Translations under genes and position numbers: made by a program
DNA from: Cyrtodaria siliqua
Lineage: Eukaryota > Mollusca > Bivalvia > Adapedonta > Hiatellidae
Length of the DNA stretch: 64,000 nt
Assembly: GCA_037043455.1 (NCBI GenBank)
Contig: JAWPHD010001801.1
Span: 186,001-250,000, forward strand
Reading direction: 5' to 3'
Notes under the pieces: model-generated
What the model saw: the letters and a program-made list of their open reading frames with translations, nothing else
Database searches by the model: none
Told to the model about the DNA's origin: nothing
In this document: in pieces, positions 33,571-44,699 of the stretch
Layout: every line of letters begins with the position of its first letter
Numbering within the stretch: the stretch's first letter is position 1

Positions 33571-34074
33571 TAACTTTGTGCAAAGTTTTAAAAAACAGTC
33601 CCAATCGATGGTTGAATTTCATTCCATACAGATTGCCATTTTCATTTATTTAACGCCACTTGGTTTAGACATTACTATGACATCAGCAAAACGTTATATC
33701 TGTCGTCCAATCACAGTGAGTGTTTTATATCTACACCTTGTTAAATTTATGACTACAATATATATGTATCACATTTTTATGCATCAGACAATCAGAATGG
33801 TAGAAATTTACAAGGTCATTATAGAATCACTGCACCCCGTGTGGTTCCCGGGGGCCCGTTTGGTCACGGGGCAAAGAATAGGGCCACTGCAGATCCCTTT
33901 GGAGGGGTAGGCAGAGGGGTAGAATCCCCCTAAATTCATGTTCATTTTATCATTTTTTGTTCATGTTCATTAAAGGTCTTCATCATGATCCCTGCATTGT
34001 TTCAGGTGCCATCTCGCTCACATTAAAAGAGCAGTGGCAGAAAAACAATAAACGTGGCTCCAGCGTAAATGGAG

Positions 34075-34250
34075 TTTCTACGATAGAATTTGCAGCAACT
34101 CTGCAGTTCAGGGTGAGAAGGTTCTAGGCCCATTTTCCATATTTTATCTCGATTTACATGGAGAATAAGCCTGGCATGTTCATGCCTGTTAGGTGCCATA
34201 TAACCTGTAATGTGTTGGTGCGCCTTAAAACCCCAATCCAATTCAATTCT
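34075..34250 (+). mobile_element. Uninterrupted copy of the older SINE-like family
   Basis: It runs from agaatttgcagcaactctgc through ctaggcccattttccatatt, gcctggcatgttcatgcctg and ttaggtgccatataacctgt to the tail aatccaattcaattc. It shows what the interrupted copy at 33115 looked like before insertion. Confidence 0.75.
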
Positions 34251-34668
34251 GACATTTCACATTGTGTTATTCATATCATCCGAGTTATACCAGTGATTTA
34301 TATTGTGATGCAAATGCAGTATCACACATTTGTGTATATTTTAAATAATACTTAGTATTGGAATTTAAATTCTTTTTTTCAGTATTGTAGATATAGAAAC
34401 TAGCCTTAAACTGTGTGAATTATAGAAAAATGAATGGTGCTATGCAGTTGGCCAGTAAACTGTTATGTTACATGTTGTGGATCTTCGCCAGCTCTAGAAA
34501 ATTAATTTTCATATATTCCCATATTAAAAAATTAAATATGTCCATGAAACTTGGTAGCATACAAATATGAATCTCCCTTTTTGTATGTTTTTCAATAAAT
34601 TTGTTATATTAAAATAGTTTCCTCTTTAAGAGTAATTGCAAACTATTGATGTCAATTTTGTTTTTTAT

Positions 34669-37600
34669 ATGGCCATAGGGACGTATCATGTTGTGGCCCT
34701 GAAATTGTACATAGTGCTTTAGAATATCAATGTCAATTGTGTTTTTAGCTCTACTGATCAGAGATCAGCAGAGCTTATGCCGTGGTGCGGAGTCCGTCGT
34801 CCGTCTGTCCGTCTGTCCGTAAACTTTTATTTGTAGCGACTTCACAGCTGAAACTACTGGATGGATATTCATGAAACTTTACAGAAATGTTGCCCATAAT
34901 GTCTAGTTGATCCTAGCAAAAATTCATGTTGATGTGAAATCCAAGATGGCCGCCAAAGCTAAAAATAGAGTTTTAAAATACAAGTTTGTAGCGACTTCTT
35001 CTTGAAAACTATAAGTGATATTGATATGGGACTTTTTCTAAAATGATCAGCATGACATGATGTTGATCCTAGTCAAAAATCGTTTTGATTCAACGTTAAA
35101 CATGGCTGCCAGCGGCCATCTTTGTTTACATAGAGTTATATAGTAAAAACTTGAAGCGACTTCACAGCTGAAACTACTGGATGGATATTCATGAAACTTT
35201 ACAGAAATGTTGCCCATAAAGTCTAGTTGATCCTAGCAAAAATTCATGTTGATGTGAAATCCAAGATGGCCGCCAAAGCTAAAAATAGAGTTTTAAAATA
35301 CAAGTTTGTAGCGACTTCTTCTTGAAAACTATAAGTGATATTGATATGGGACTTTTTCTAAAATGATCAGCATGACATGATGTTGATCCTAGTCAAAAAT
35401 CGTTTTGATTCAACGTTAAACATGGCTGCCAGCGGCCATCTTTGTTTACATAGAGTTATATAGTAAAAACTTGTAGCGACTTCACAGCTGAAACTACTGG
35501 ATGGATATTCATGAAACTTTACAGAAATGTTGCCCATAAAGTCTAGTTGATCCTAGCAAAAATTCATGTTGATGTGAAATCCAAGATGGCCGCCAAAGCT
35601 AAAAATAGAGTTTTAAAATACAAGTTTGTAGCGACTTCTTCTTGAAAACTATAAGTGATATTGATATGGGACTTTTTCTAAAATGATCAGCATGACATGA
35701 TGTTGATCCTAGTCAAAAATCGTTTTGATTCAACGTTAAACATGGCTGCCAGCGGCCATCTTTGTTTACATAGAGTTATATAGTAAAAACTTGTAGCGAC
35801 TTCACAGCTGAAACTACTGGATGGATATTCATGAAACTTTACAGAAATGTTGCCCATAAAGTCTAGTTGATCCTAGCAAAAATTCATGTTGATGTGAAAT
35901 CCAAGATGGCCGCCAAAGCTAAAAATAGAGTTTTAAAATACAAGTTTGTAGCGACTTCTTCTTGAAAACTATAAGTGATATTGATATGGGACTTTTTCTA
36001 AAATGATCAGCATGACATGATGTTGATCCTAGTCAAAAATCGTTTTGATTCAACGTTAAACATGGCTGCCAGCGGCCATCTTTGTTTACATAGAATTATA
36101 TAGTAAAAACTTGTAGCGACTTCACAGCTGAAACTACTGGATGGATATTCATGAAACTTTACAGAAATGTTGCCCATAAAGTCTAGTTGATCCTAGCAAA
36201 AATTCATGTTGATGTGAAATCCAAGATGGCCGCCAAAGCTAAAAATAGAGTTTTAAAATACAAGTTTGTAGCGACTTCTTCTTGAAAACTATAAGTGATA
36301 TTGATATGGGACTTTTTCTAAAATGATCAGCATGACATGATGTTGATCCTAGTCAAAAATCGTTTTGATTCAACGTTAAACATGGCTGCCAGCGGCCATC
36401 TTTGTTTACATAGAGTTATATAGTAAAAACTTGTAGCGACTACTTCTCTGAAACTACTTGGCGGATATTCATGAAACTTTACAGGAATGTTGCTCTTGAT
36501 GTCTGATTGATCCTTGAAAAATTTCAGGTCGGCGGAAATTCAAGATGGCCGTCACAGCTAAAAATAGATTTTTAAAAAATAAGTTTGTAGCGACTACTTC
36601 TTGAAAACTATAAGTGATATTGATATGGGACTTTTTCTAAAATGATCAGCATTACATGATGTTGATCCTAGTCAAAAATCGTTTTGATTCAACGTTAAAC
36701 ATGGCTGCCAGCGGCCATCTTTGTTTACATAGAGTTATATAGTAAAAACTTGTAGCGACTACTCCTCTGAAACTACTTGGCGGATTGTCATGAAACTTTA
36801 CAGGAATGTTGCTCTTGATGTCTAATTGATCCTATCAAAATTTCAGGTCGGCCGGAAATTCAAGATGGCCGTCACAGCTAAAAATAGATTTTTAAAAAAT
36901 AAGTTTGTAGCGACTACTTCTTGAAAACTATAAGTGATATTGATATGGGACTTTTTCTAAAATGATCAGCATGACATGATGTAGATCCTTGTGGAAAATT
37001 ATTTTGATTCGATGTTAAACATGGCTGCCAGTGGCCATCTTTGGTTACATAGAGTTATATATAGTAAAAACTTGTAGCGACTACTCCTCTGAAACTACTT
37101 GACGGATGTTCATGAAACTTCACAGGAATGTTGCTCTTGATGTCTAGTTGATCCTAGAAAAATTTCAGGTCGGCCGGAAATTCAAGATGGCCGCCACAGC
37201 TAAAAATAGATTTAAAATAAATAAGTTTGTAGCGACTACTTCTTCAAAACAATAAGAGATATTGATATGGGACTTTTTCTAAAATGATCAGTATGACATG
37301 ATGTTGGTCCTTGTCGAAAATCGTTTTGATTTGACCTTAAACATGGCTGCTTTGTTTACATAGAGTTATATAATGAAAACTTGTAGCGACTACTTCTTTG
37401 AAACTACCTGACGGATTTTCATGAAACTTCACAGGAATGTTGCTCTTAATGTCTTATTGATCTTAGCAAAATTTCAGGTCGGCCGGAAATTCAAGATGGC
37501 CGCAACGGTTAAAAATAGATTTTCAAAAAACAAGTCTGTAGCGACTACTTCCTGAAATCAAAATCAATCAGTAGAGCTTCAAGGTCATTGACCTCTTGTT

Positions 37601-37981
37601 TATATGGCCATAGGGACGTATCATGTTGTGGTCCTGAAATTGTACATAGTGCTTTAGAATATCAATGTCAATTGTGTTTTTTATATGGCCATAGGGACGT
37701 ATCATGTTGTGGCCCTGAAATTGCACATAGTGCTTTAGAATATCAATGTCAATTGTGTTTTTTATATGGCCATATGGACGTATCATGTTGTGGCCCTGAA
37801 ATTTCACATAGTGCTTTAGAATATCAATGTCAATTTTGTTTTTTATATGGCCATAGGGACGTATCATGTCGTGGCCCTGAAATTGCACATAGTGCTTTAG
37901 AATATCAATGTCAATTTTGTTTTTTATATGGCCATAGGGACGATCATGTTGTGGCCCTGAAATTGCACATAGTGCTTTAGA
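34669..37981. repeat. 81-bp minisatellite split by a mobile array
   Basis: The unit tatatggccatagggacgta, tcatgttgtggccctgaaat, tgcacatagtgctttagaat, atcaatgtcaattgtgtttt occurs once at 34669-34742 and five times from 37601 (starts 37601, 37682, 37763, 37844, 37925). The element at 34743-37600 interrupts it. 81 bp is 27 codons, so open frames on both strands are repeat-driven. Confidence 0.93.
34743..37600 (+). mobile_element. GTCCGTCCG-type array with homogenised 320-bp units
   Basis: The head tttagctctactgatcagag is followed by tccgtcgtccgtctgtccgt. Then come five nearly identical 320-bp units (ttcacagctgaaactactgg at 34841, 35161, 35481, 35801 and 36121), three to four more diverged units, and the end agcttcaaggtcattgacct cttgtt. 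It sits inside one unit of the 81-bp minisatellite. Confidence 0.92.
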
Positions 37982-38206
37982 AAATATTTCTGTTCAGAAT
38001 GTGTGGAAACCCAAGCTATGTTAGTTCCAAGTTTAATTTGAATATTTCAAGTACCAGTGTTAAAAGCATTGTAGATACTAGTATCTCAGTTCTTTTCAAA
38101 TTTTAAAAGCCATGTATGTTGTCATCACAGAATATTTTCTGTTTATGCTTTTAAACTAAAATTATTTCTGTCGGATTCATTGCTTATGTTTTTGATAGAT
38201 TTTATT

Positions 38207-38590
38207 ATGCCCCCAAGGGCAGCATATAGTAGTCGCACCATCCATCCGTCAGTCAGTCCGTCCGTCCGTACAATCATGTCAGGTCAATAACTCTGGCATT
38301 CCTGGACGGATTTTCAAGTAACTTGGCACAAGTGCTCGCCACAGCAAGACGACGTGTAACGTACGAAATCCAAGTCCCTGGCTCCAAGGTCAAGGTTACA
38401 GTGCTTTCATATCCAGTTAATAACCCAAACATTCATGGAGGGATTTTCAAATAACTTGGCACAAGTGCTCACCACAACAAGACGACATGTTGCGCTCAAA
38501 ATCCAGGACTGTGGCTACAAGATCAAGGTCACACTTAGAGGTCAAAAGTCAAAACCACTTTGGGGGCATTTGTCACTTACATTTCTTGTT
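38207..38590 (+). mobile_element. ATGCCCCCAA...TTTGGGGGCAT element
   Basis: Inverted ends: atgcccccaa (38207) and tttgggggcat (about 38559-38569), then the CTTGTT-like end atttcttgtt. Inside are ccatccgtcagtcagtccgt and two copies of a unit of about 130 bp (ggattttcaa.taacttggc, acaagtgctc.ccac, aagacgac). Confidence 0.8.
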
Positions 38591-38814
38591 ATCTCTGAGT
38601 GTTTTGTAGTGGTTTAAGTTTGTTGTTGGTGTATACAAATGAATCTCATCCTTCTGTCACACTAATGATTTGGGAAACAAAACCACCCAGCCCAAGGGCC
38701 TATTAGTCAGTGCTAAATAATAATGCAAGCAATAAATATTGAAGGTATATAATGCATACAATAAATTAAAATATCGAAGGGGGCGGGGGATATCGACGAC
38801 TATGTCTCATTTCG

Positions 38815-39140
38815 TTATAGCATTATTATTTTTGTCGAGCACATTTACAGATCTCGACATAGCAATCACAATGTCGTCCAGATGTATGTGTGTCTGTCCG
38901 TTCGATCAACTTTCATTTATTTATAACTTCTTCATTGCTTGCAGGATTTTCACCAAACTGGAGACTGTTTCTTATATGCATCAAACACCATCTGCAATAT
39001 TTTTGTCGCTGTAACCTACTTTTGATGAAATATATGTCACATCCGGGCTCCACGACCTAACTCCTCCAATTTTCACCAAACTAATCCAGAATGTTCCTTA
39101 TATGAATCAAACATCATGTACAAAATTTGGCCTTCTTGTT
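38815..39140 (+). mobile_element. Short CTGTCCGTTCG-containing element
   Basis: It contains gtcgtccagatgtatgtgtg plus tctgtccgttcgatcaac, two copies of a unit with attttcaccaaact, and an end tttggccttcttgttta. Same architectural class as its neighbour at 38207; boundaries approximate. Confidence 0.6.
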
Positions 39141-40265
39141 TATGTTGAATTGATATATGATTTTAATCGGAGACACATATTCAGTTTTATGTAATATTGT
39201 CTCGGATGTGTTTCTTGTATGATGCTTTTGTTCAGTTGTTAAATGAGCACTTAGAATGTACAGAGCTCCAGATAAGACACGTATCTGCGTAATTATGCAT
39301 GTTTTTTCACCAAAAATGCATTAATGCGTGCAAAAACGCCTCGTACACACTTCAATAGCTTAGAAATATTGAGTGCACTCAGTCATACTCGATAGATGCT
39401 TATTTAAGTTTAAGGTACTGTATGACAATCAAGTGCGTCCTGCAATTACTAGTAGATGTTTGCAATATTTTTTGTTTGCCTGTTTGTCAGCTGTTTGACA
39501 CAAATTAAGGCCATTTAAAAAAGACAGACAGCAATGTTGAATGTATACTGAAAAGAATCATGACACGGGAATTTCCGCTATATATTGTATGTACAATATG
39601 CTGCTGTTATTCGAATGGTACATGGCTATGTAAGGTCTTTCCTTTCGGAAAAAAGACTAAAACAACACGTAACATAGCAAATAGTATGCCTGCAAAGTTT
39701 CATTATTGACAGAATATGCGTTTGGCGCTAACTTAGGATGCAAAATTTTGGAAACTCTTTACGTTAAATACAGTACTGAACTGACTCAATTTTTCAAAGA
39801 GGAACTTCAACATTTATGAATTTCTTGTTACAACGAGTACTGTGATTAAAACGTCTACAACATCACAGTTGTGTCCTTTCTCTTACTAATGCAACTCTTT
39901 TTTTTGCAAAACATCTTGGGATTTCCTTGGAATATATATAGAATTAAGTGTGCCGTATGTACAATTATAGCAGAAATTCCCATGTCGCGTTTCTTTTTCG
40001 TTTCAGTATATATGTAAGTGGAAGAGACAGTACACAATAGCCTTTATGGTAATGACTATTAGAGTAAACATTTTACATTAATGCTTGTCCAAAACATGTT
40101 TTTAAGAATACGCACGTGTAAATGTAAATACATAATGTCATTTGTTTTCATGCGTACAACATGCATTGTGCTGAAAGTTTATCTGGCGCACTGAGTGTAA
40201 TAGACAAACAACTTTGTTGCTACTTTAAAAAAGTATAACTACAGTTTTGTTTGTAGGATTTTCTA
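39141..40265. other. Intergenic, nothing recognised
   Basis: AT-rich DNA without recognised coding or repeat structure. Confidence 0.5.
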
Positions 40266-40269
40266 GTTT

Positions 40270-40895
40270 ATCATTGTATATCAACGGTGCGTCATAGGTA
40301 ACATTTGACATCATTGTATGTGTTATGTGCCTCATAGGTAACATTTGACATCATTGTATATCAATGGTGCCTCATAGGTAACATTTGACATCATTGTATG
40401 TGATTTTTGCCTCATAGGAAACATTTGACATCATTTTATGTGATTTGTGCCTCATAGGAAACATTTGACATCATTGTATGTGATACATGCCTCATAGGTA
40501 ACATTTGCCAACATTGTATGTGATACATGCCTCATAGGTAACATTTGACATCATGGTATGTGATATGTGCCTCATAGGTAACATTTGACATCATTGTATG
40601 TGATATGTGCCTCATAGGTAACATTTGACATCATTATGTGATATGTGCCTCATAGGTAACAGTCGACATCATTGTATGTGATACTTGCCTCATAGGTAAC
40701 ATTTGACATCATTATGTGATGCGTGCCTCATAGGTAACATTTGACATCGGTGTATGTGATACGTTCCTTAAAGGTAACATTCAACATCATTGTATGTGAT
40801 ACGTGCCTCATAGGTAATATTTGACAGCATTGTACATCATAAGCGACTCACAGATAGCATTTGACATCATTGTATGTCATAGGTTCCTGATAAGT
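40270..40895. repeat. 40-bp minisatellite, about 15 copies
   Basis: Unit gcctcataggtaacatttga plus catcattgtatgtgatatgt, with shortened variants (catcattatgtgat) and decayed edges. Confidence 0.93.
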
Positions 40896-41289
40896 AACAT
40901 TTGCCTGCTTTTATGAATGTATGTATGGGGTTTGATGTCGCTTTTAACAAGATTTGAAATGGTTATGTTGTATTTAAGAAATTAGGCAGCTTAATAAAAT
41001 ATTTCTTTGATTGAAGTTTCTCTGAGTAGTTGAATGCGTAATACTGTTTACACAGCATGGTGTAATGCAACACATTGCATCCAGGAAATATAATTAACCC
41101 TCAATGGTATATATATATAACTATAATTAATACTTATGCTTTTAAACTGTTGCTTTTAAGACAGAATCTCAGATAGTCTTTTGAAAATAAAGAAATAGAT
41201 GTCTAAATTTTATATTCTTATATTGCTTTTTTGTTTTCTGTTATACTTCCCTTTTACCATCTAACATTGTTTGTGAGCATGTAAAAGCC

Positions 41290-42475
41290 AGGTTCAGATA
41301 TAGAAATGGTGTCTAGTTAGATAAACAATCTAGCCAGGTCTTGACCAGCACATAGTTCTGATCTGTCAATCAAACATATCTGGCCATGCCACTTACAAAT
41401 ACAATACATAGTTATAATCTGTCAATCAATCATATCTGGCCATGCCACTTGACCAATACTTAGTTCTGATCTGTCAATCAAACTTATATCTGGCATGCCA
41501 CTTGACCAATACTTAGTTCTGATCTGTCCGTCAAACTTGTATCTGGCATGCCACTTGACCAATACTTAGTTCTGATCTGTCATTCAAACATATCTGGCCA
41601 TGCCACTTGACAAATACTTAGTTCTGATCTGTCAATCAAACTTGTATCTGGCATGCCACTTGACCAATACTTAGTTCTGATCTGTCCGTCAAACTTATAT
41701 CTGGCATGCCATTTGACCAATACTTAGTTCTGATCTGTCAATCAATCATATCTGGCCATGCCACTTGACCAATACTTAGTTCTGATCTGTCAATCAAACT
41801 TGTATCTGGCATGCCACTTGACCAATACTTAGTTCTGATCTGTCAATCAAACATATCTGGCCATGCCACTTGACCAATACTTAGTTCTGATCTGTCAGTC
41901 AAACTTATATCTGGCCATGCCACTTAAAAATACATAGTTTTGATCTGTCAATGAAACTTATCTGGCCATGCCACTTGACCAATACTTAGTTTTGATCTGT
42001 CAATCAAACTTGTATCTGGCATGCCACTTGACCAATACTTAGTTCTGATCTGTCCGTCAAACTTATATCTGGCATGCCATTTGACCAATACTTAGTTCTG
42101 ATCTGTCAATCAATCATATCTGGCCATGCCACTTGACCAATACTTAGTTCTGATCTGTCAATCAAACTTGTATCTGGCATGCCACTTGACCAATACTTAG
42201 TTCTGATCTGTCAATCAAACATATCTGGCCATGCCACTTGACCAATACTTAGTTCTGATCTGTCAGTCAAACTTATATCTGGCCATGCCACTTAAAAATA
42301 CTTAGTTTTGATCTGTCAATGAAACTTATCTGGCCATGCCACTTGACTAATACATAGTTCTGATCTGTCGAGACATATCTGGCCATACCACATGACTAAA
42401 ACTTCGTTCTGATCTGTCAGTCTAAACATATCTGGCCAGGCCAATTGACTAATAAATAGTATTGATATATATCAG
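41290..42475. repeat. 53-bp minisatellite with higher-order duplication
   Basis: Unit acttgaccaatacttagttc, tgatctgtcaatcaaactta, tatctggcatgcc, about 21 copies. A block of roughly 365 bp (about 41640-41990) repeats at about 42005-42355 with the same variant order. Confidence 0.93.
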
Positions 42476-43740
42476 GGCCTCCTCTTTGATTCGCAAATGG
42501 AGCCAAATGAGACAAAATAAAAGCGGCGATAAAAAAATAACTTTGGCGAAAGAAATATCCAATGTCAGTCATGAATGTTGTGTATTACTTCCCCCTATAT
42601 AATCGCCTAGTAACTCTAATTTAGCACCTCTTATTTCCAAGTCCAGAAGGCAACACTTGTCCATGATGAGGTGTGAAAGCACACAATTGGTGTCAAGTAT
42701 ACATTAGGCTTAAATTATAACTTACAGGATAAAACAAACCAGTGATCTTTATAATTGTAGATAAGATTTTGTACTTGTATACATGTACAGTATTTATTTC
42801 GAAACATTTCCAGATTAATAAGTTTTATTTTTATGTAAAAATCTGAGTAAAATATTTGTTTTAAATATACTCGGTAAAAAAAGTTTTGGACCAGGGTATA
42901 TAAAGTCATATACAAATAAAACTAGTGGACAAAATGTAAGTATCTGTGTTCTACGCAAAGTAAGAATATGGACGATTCCGGAATTGCTCTGCGCAAAGTA
43001 AGAATTCTTAAAATGTGCAACGATTCCGGAATTGCGCAGGACTATTCCGGAATTGCGCAAGGGGTTAAAATATATAAAGCATACATAAAGTCACTCTGCG
43101 CAATTTGAGAATGTTCTGCGCAAAGTAAGAATTTGTGTTGGGATCTGAAATTTTGAAACCTATTTATTTTCTATTTTCATCTGCTTATTTGCTTTATCCA
43201 TCTGTGACGAAAATATAAATGTGTTTCATAGTTTAGTATCGTGTATGATTTACATGAACTTAATTATTAAATAAAACAATTTGAAGTCCTAAACTCAAAC
43301 ATTAAGCACATATTTTTTACCATATTACATACTATTTGGTTAGAAAATTCAATTGAGCTATGTTTATTTTTTTTGTAACGAGATTGAATGACAATGCATT
43401 TTATTGATAGTGCATTAATAGCCCATTTATGAAACATAATAGAAACAATCATGTAATTACGTTTTACCGACATAAATGTTTTGCCAGTATTAATAATTGT
43501 GTCACACTTCTAAAATCAATTAGTATTCATAGATGTTTAATAATAATTAACTTCAATCTGTTTATCGAAAGAGAACCGACACAAATAACTATGTACTATT
43601 GCATAATAGGTGAGAATAATTAGATGGGTCGTTTCTATTTGTTGAAACGAAATTAACTCTAAAGTTTGATTGGCATTTCATATGGTATATGTTAATTTGG
43701 TTCAAAAAATGTTTACAGTTATTCTAAGTGACCGTTCACT

Positions 43741-43971
43741 ATGGACGAACATAAACATTTAGTGCAACAGTTTGTTGATAATGTGTGTAACAAAGCAAAT
43801 ACGAAGTTACTTTCAAAGGAAACATACGAAGAAGTTGTCAATTGTCTAAGTAACTCTAGTGTTTCAGTCAGTGCCAAGTTTCGTTGGTGGATTAAAAGCA
43901 AAGGATTTCAATCAGTGAATTTCCCGGAGTTAAATCTAATCGATGTATTGTGCGTGCCAGCCAAAATTGAG
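43741..43971 (+). CDS. N-terminal exon resembling KRBA2-like/Ginger integrase transposase
   Basis: The ATG at 43741 opens 77 codons (MDEHKHLVQQFVDNVCNKAN, then LLSKETYEEVVNCL, SAKFRWWIKSKGFQSVNFPE, LNLIDVLCVPAKIE) and ends at a consensus donor GAG|gtaagt. The pattern [Y.E.(V/I).L] ... [KF(R/K)WW(I/V)KSK.F] ... [L...L.VP.K] is what I recall at the N-terminus of KRAB-A-domain-containing-protein-2-like sequences, which derive from integrase-type DNA transposons. It lies 500 bp inside the left inverted repeat and points inward, as a transposase gene should. No integrase core (DDE) exon is found downstream, where a LINE is inserted, so the copy is probably dead. Recognition by eye only. Confidence 0.55.
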
Positions 43972-44129
43972 GTAAGTCATAATATGTTTTAAAGGTACTG
44001 CAGGTGATCTGGAAGAACTGTGGCTGTCTATCGAAATATGAATTGTGGGTCGTATTTGATATTAATTTTCATATTAAGTGTGCTCGTGCACTAAATAGGC
44101 AATCCTTTAATATGTTATATTACGGATCG

Positions 44130-44275
44130 TTTGCGATAACGGACCTCATATGGCTATCAAGGGCCAATGTCACAAATAGGCACACCTACCCCAGTTAATT
44201 AAAGCTCTCGGGCCTCATATGGCTATATCCGGCCAATATCACAAAGAGGCATACCTACCCCAGTTAATGACGTGT
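44130..44275. repeat. Two imperfect copies of a unit of about 65 bp
   Basis: The segments cctcatatggctatcaaggg, ccaatgtcacaaataggcac, acctaccccagttaat recur as cctcatatggctatatccgg, ccaatatcacaaagaggcat, acctaccccagttaat. Confidence 0.75.
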
Positions 44276-44699
44276 TTATTACATGTGTAACCAAAACAAT
44301 ATTATTTGGGGTATATCTAAATTGAGAAAAGTAAAAAAAGTATTTAGATCCATAAAGACATCAATGTTGCATGTGTCCCTTTAAATTTGTATTTAATTAT
44401 TTGCAAGAAGGGTAAAGTCAAAAATATACTGGATAAATAAATCGAGATGTTTGATAAACATGTGACCCTTTAAACTCCTATCTATCATTATAATATGTTT
44501 GCAAGTGTTTTTCTCAGTAAATCTGATATAATGTAATTGCGTGTTTGTTTTTAATATGATTATTGTGTTCATGTTCTCACTATCTTTACATTTTCTAGTA
44601 ATTGTTTAGCCTATAAACAGGTTTATAACAAGTTGCAATGTAAGCAAATGTAAATGTAAATAATAATACTATTTATACAATTATACAATTATAATATTT

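Noticed and set aside
33276..33653. 125-codon frame starting MPLTAVGSIPQGPRNLYVRK, with a reversed sister at 22955-23188
   Set aside because: Both lie in copies of the tRNA-derived SINE and begin in its B-box region; shared because the SINE is shared, not because a protein is conserved.
37568..37980. Frames on both strands with GHNMIRPYGHIKN / FLYGHRDVSCCGPEI repeats
   Set aside because: Produced by the 81-bp (27-codon) minisatellite; copies differ without regard to codon position.
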